Assembly (NCBI GenBank): GCA_934650975.1
Contig: CAKUFW010000053.1
Span: 1 to 14,078 of the forward strand
DNA: 14,078 nucleotides
Source: an uncultured Collinsella sp.
GTDB taxonomy: Bacteria; Actinomycetota; Coriobacteriia; Coriobacteriales; Coriobacteriaceae
Reading direction: 5' to 3'
In this document: piece after piece, positions 14,007 through 14,078 of the stretch
Position numbering within the stretch: the stretch's first letter is position 1
Layout of the letters: each line of letters opens with the position of its first letter
Notes under the pieces: generated by a model
The model's database searches: none
Seen by the model: only the letters and a program-made list of their open reading frames with translations
Told to the model about the DNA's origin: nothing
Program-made: the position numbers and the translations under genes

Positions 14007-14078
14007 CGTGCGGGTTATATGCAGGTTTGCCTGCGCACGCTATCATGTATGGGTTAGACCGCAACTATGTACCCCATA
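14007..14078 (+). other. Intergenic end of window, possible promoter
   Basis: No gene is visible. TATCAT at 14041-14046 is a fair -10 box, but no -35 lies at the right spacing. A small GCAGG/CCTGC hairpin (14021-14034) precedes it. ACTATGTAC (14064-14072) is also found at 9483-9491, in the leader of the amino-acid transporter operon. Confidence 0.3.

Overview
The window is GC-rich, densely coding bacterial DNA. Gene content, codon use and dispersed repeats fit a gut actinobacterium of the Coriobacteriia, most likely a Collinsella-like genome. That assignment is inferred from protein character and repeat style; no rRNA or other taxonomic marker is present. I found no tRNA, rRNA, CRISPR array or intact insertion sequence, and no gene-free stretch over 300 bases.

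Layout. Positions 1-1398 (minus strand) hold an autoregulated-looking operon: a MarR regulator followed, with an 8-base overlap, by a type I ABC exporter subunit cut by the window edge. Positions 1599-2745 (plus) hold a pyridoxamine kinase overlapping a small Cys-rich TIGR04076-like protein. A large hairpin repeat separates these from a convergent minus-strand pair: an AAA ATPase with a DUF4143 domain (4764 to 3394) and a low-molecular-weight protein-tyrosine phosphatase (3362 to 2916). The ATPase is preceded by three 33-bp dyad repeats. A DHA1-type MFS exporter (6246 to 4978) diverges from a plus-strand gene at 6392-7339. That gene fuses an LpdD-like prenylated-flavin chaperone domain to a type I isopentenyl-diphosphate isomerase domain. 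Next come a membrane-anchored protein of unknown function (7499-8350) and a LacX-type aldose 1-epimerase (8428-9321).

Positions 9592-12484 form a complete polar amino-acid ABC importer: lipoprotein receptor, permease and ATPase. A strong terminator follows, then an M20 peptidase (12557-13972). Importer and peptidase suggest peptide and amino-acid scavenging.

The most interesting item is the LpdD-IPP isomerase fusion. It joins the enzyme that makes dimethylallyl diphosphate to a domain associated with the prenyl-FMN cofactor. Its isomerase half keeps all five metal ligands but has Ala where E. coli Idi has its catalytic Cys67, with a Cys one residue earlier. Second is the helically phased repeat array in front of the AAA-DUF4143 gene. 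At least three families of small palindromic repeats lie between genes, and one copy appears to supply the -35 box of the fusion gene.
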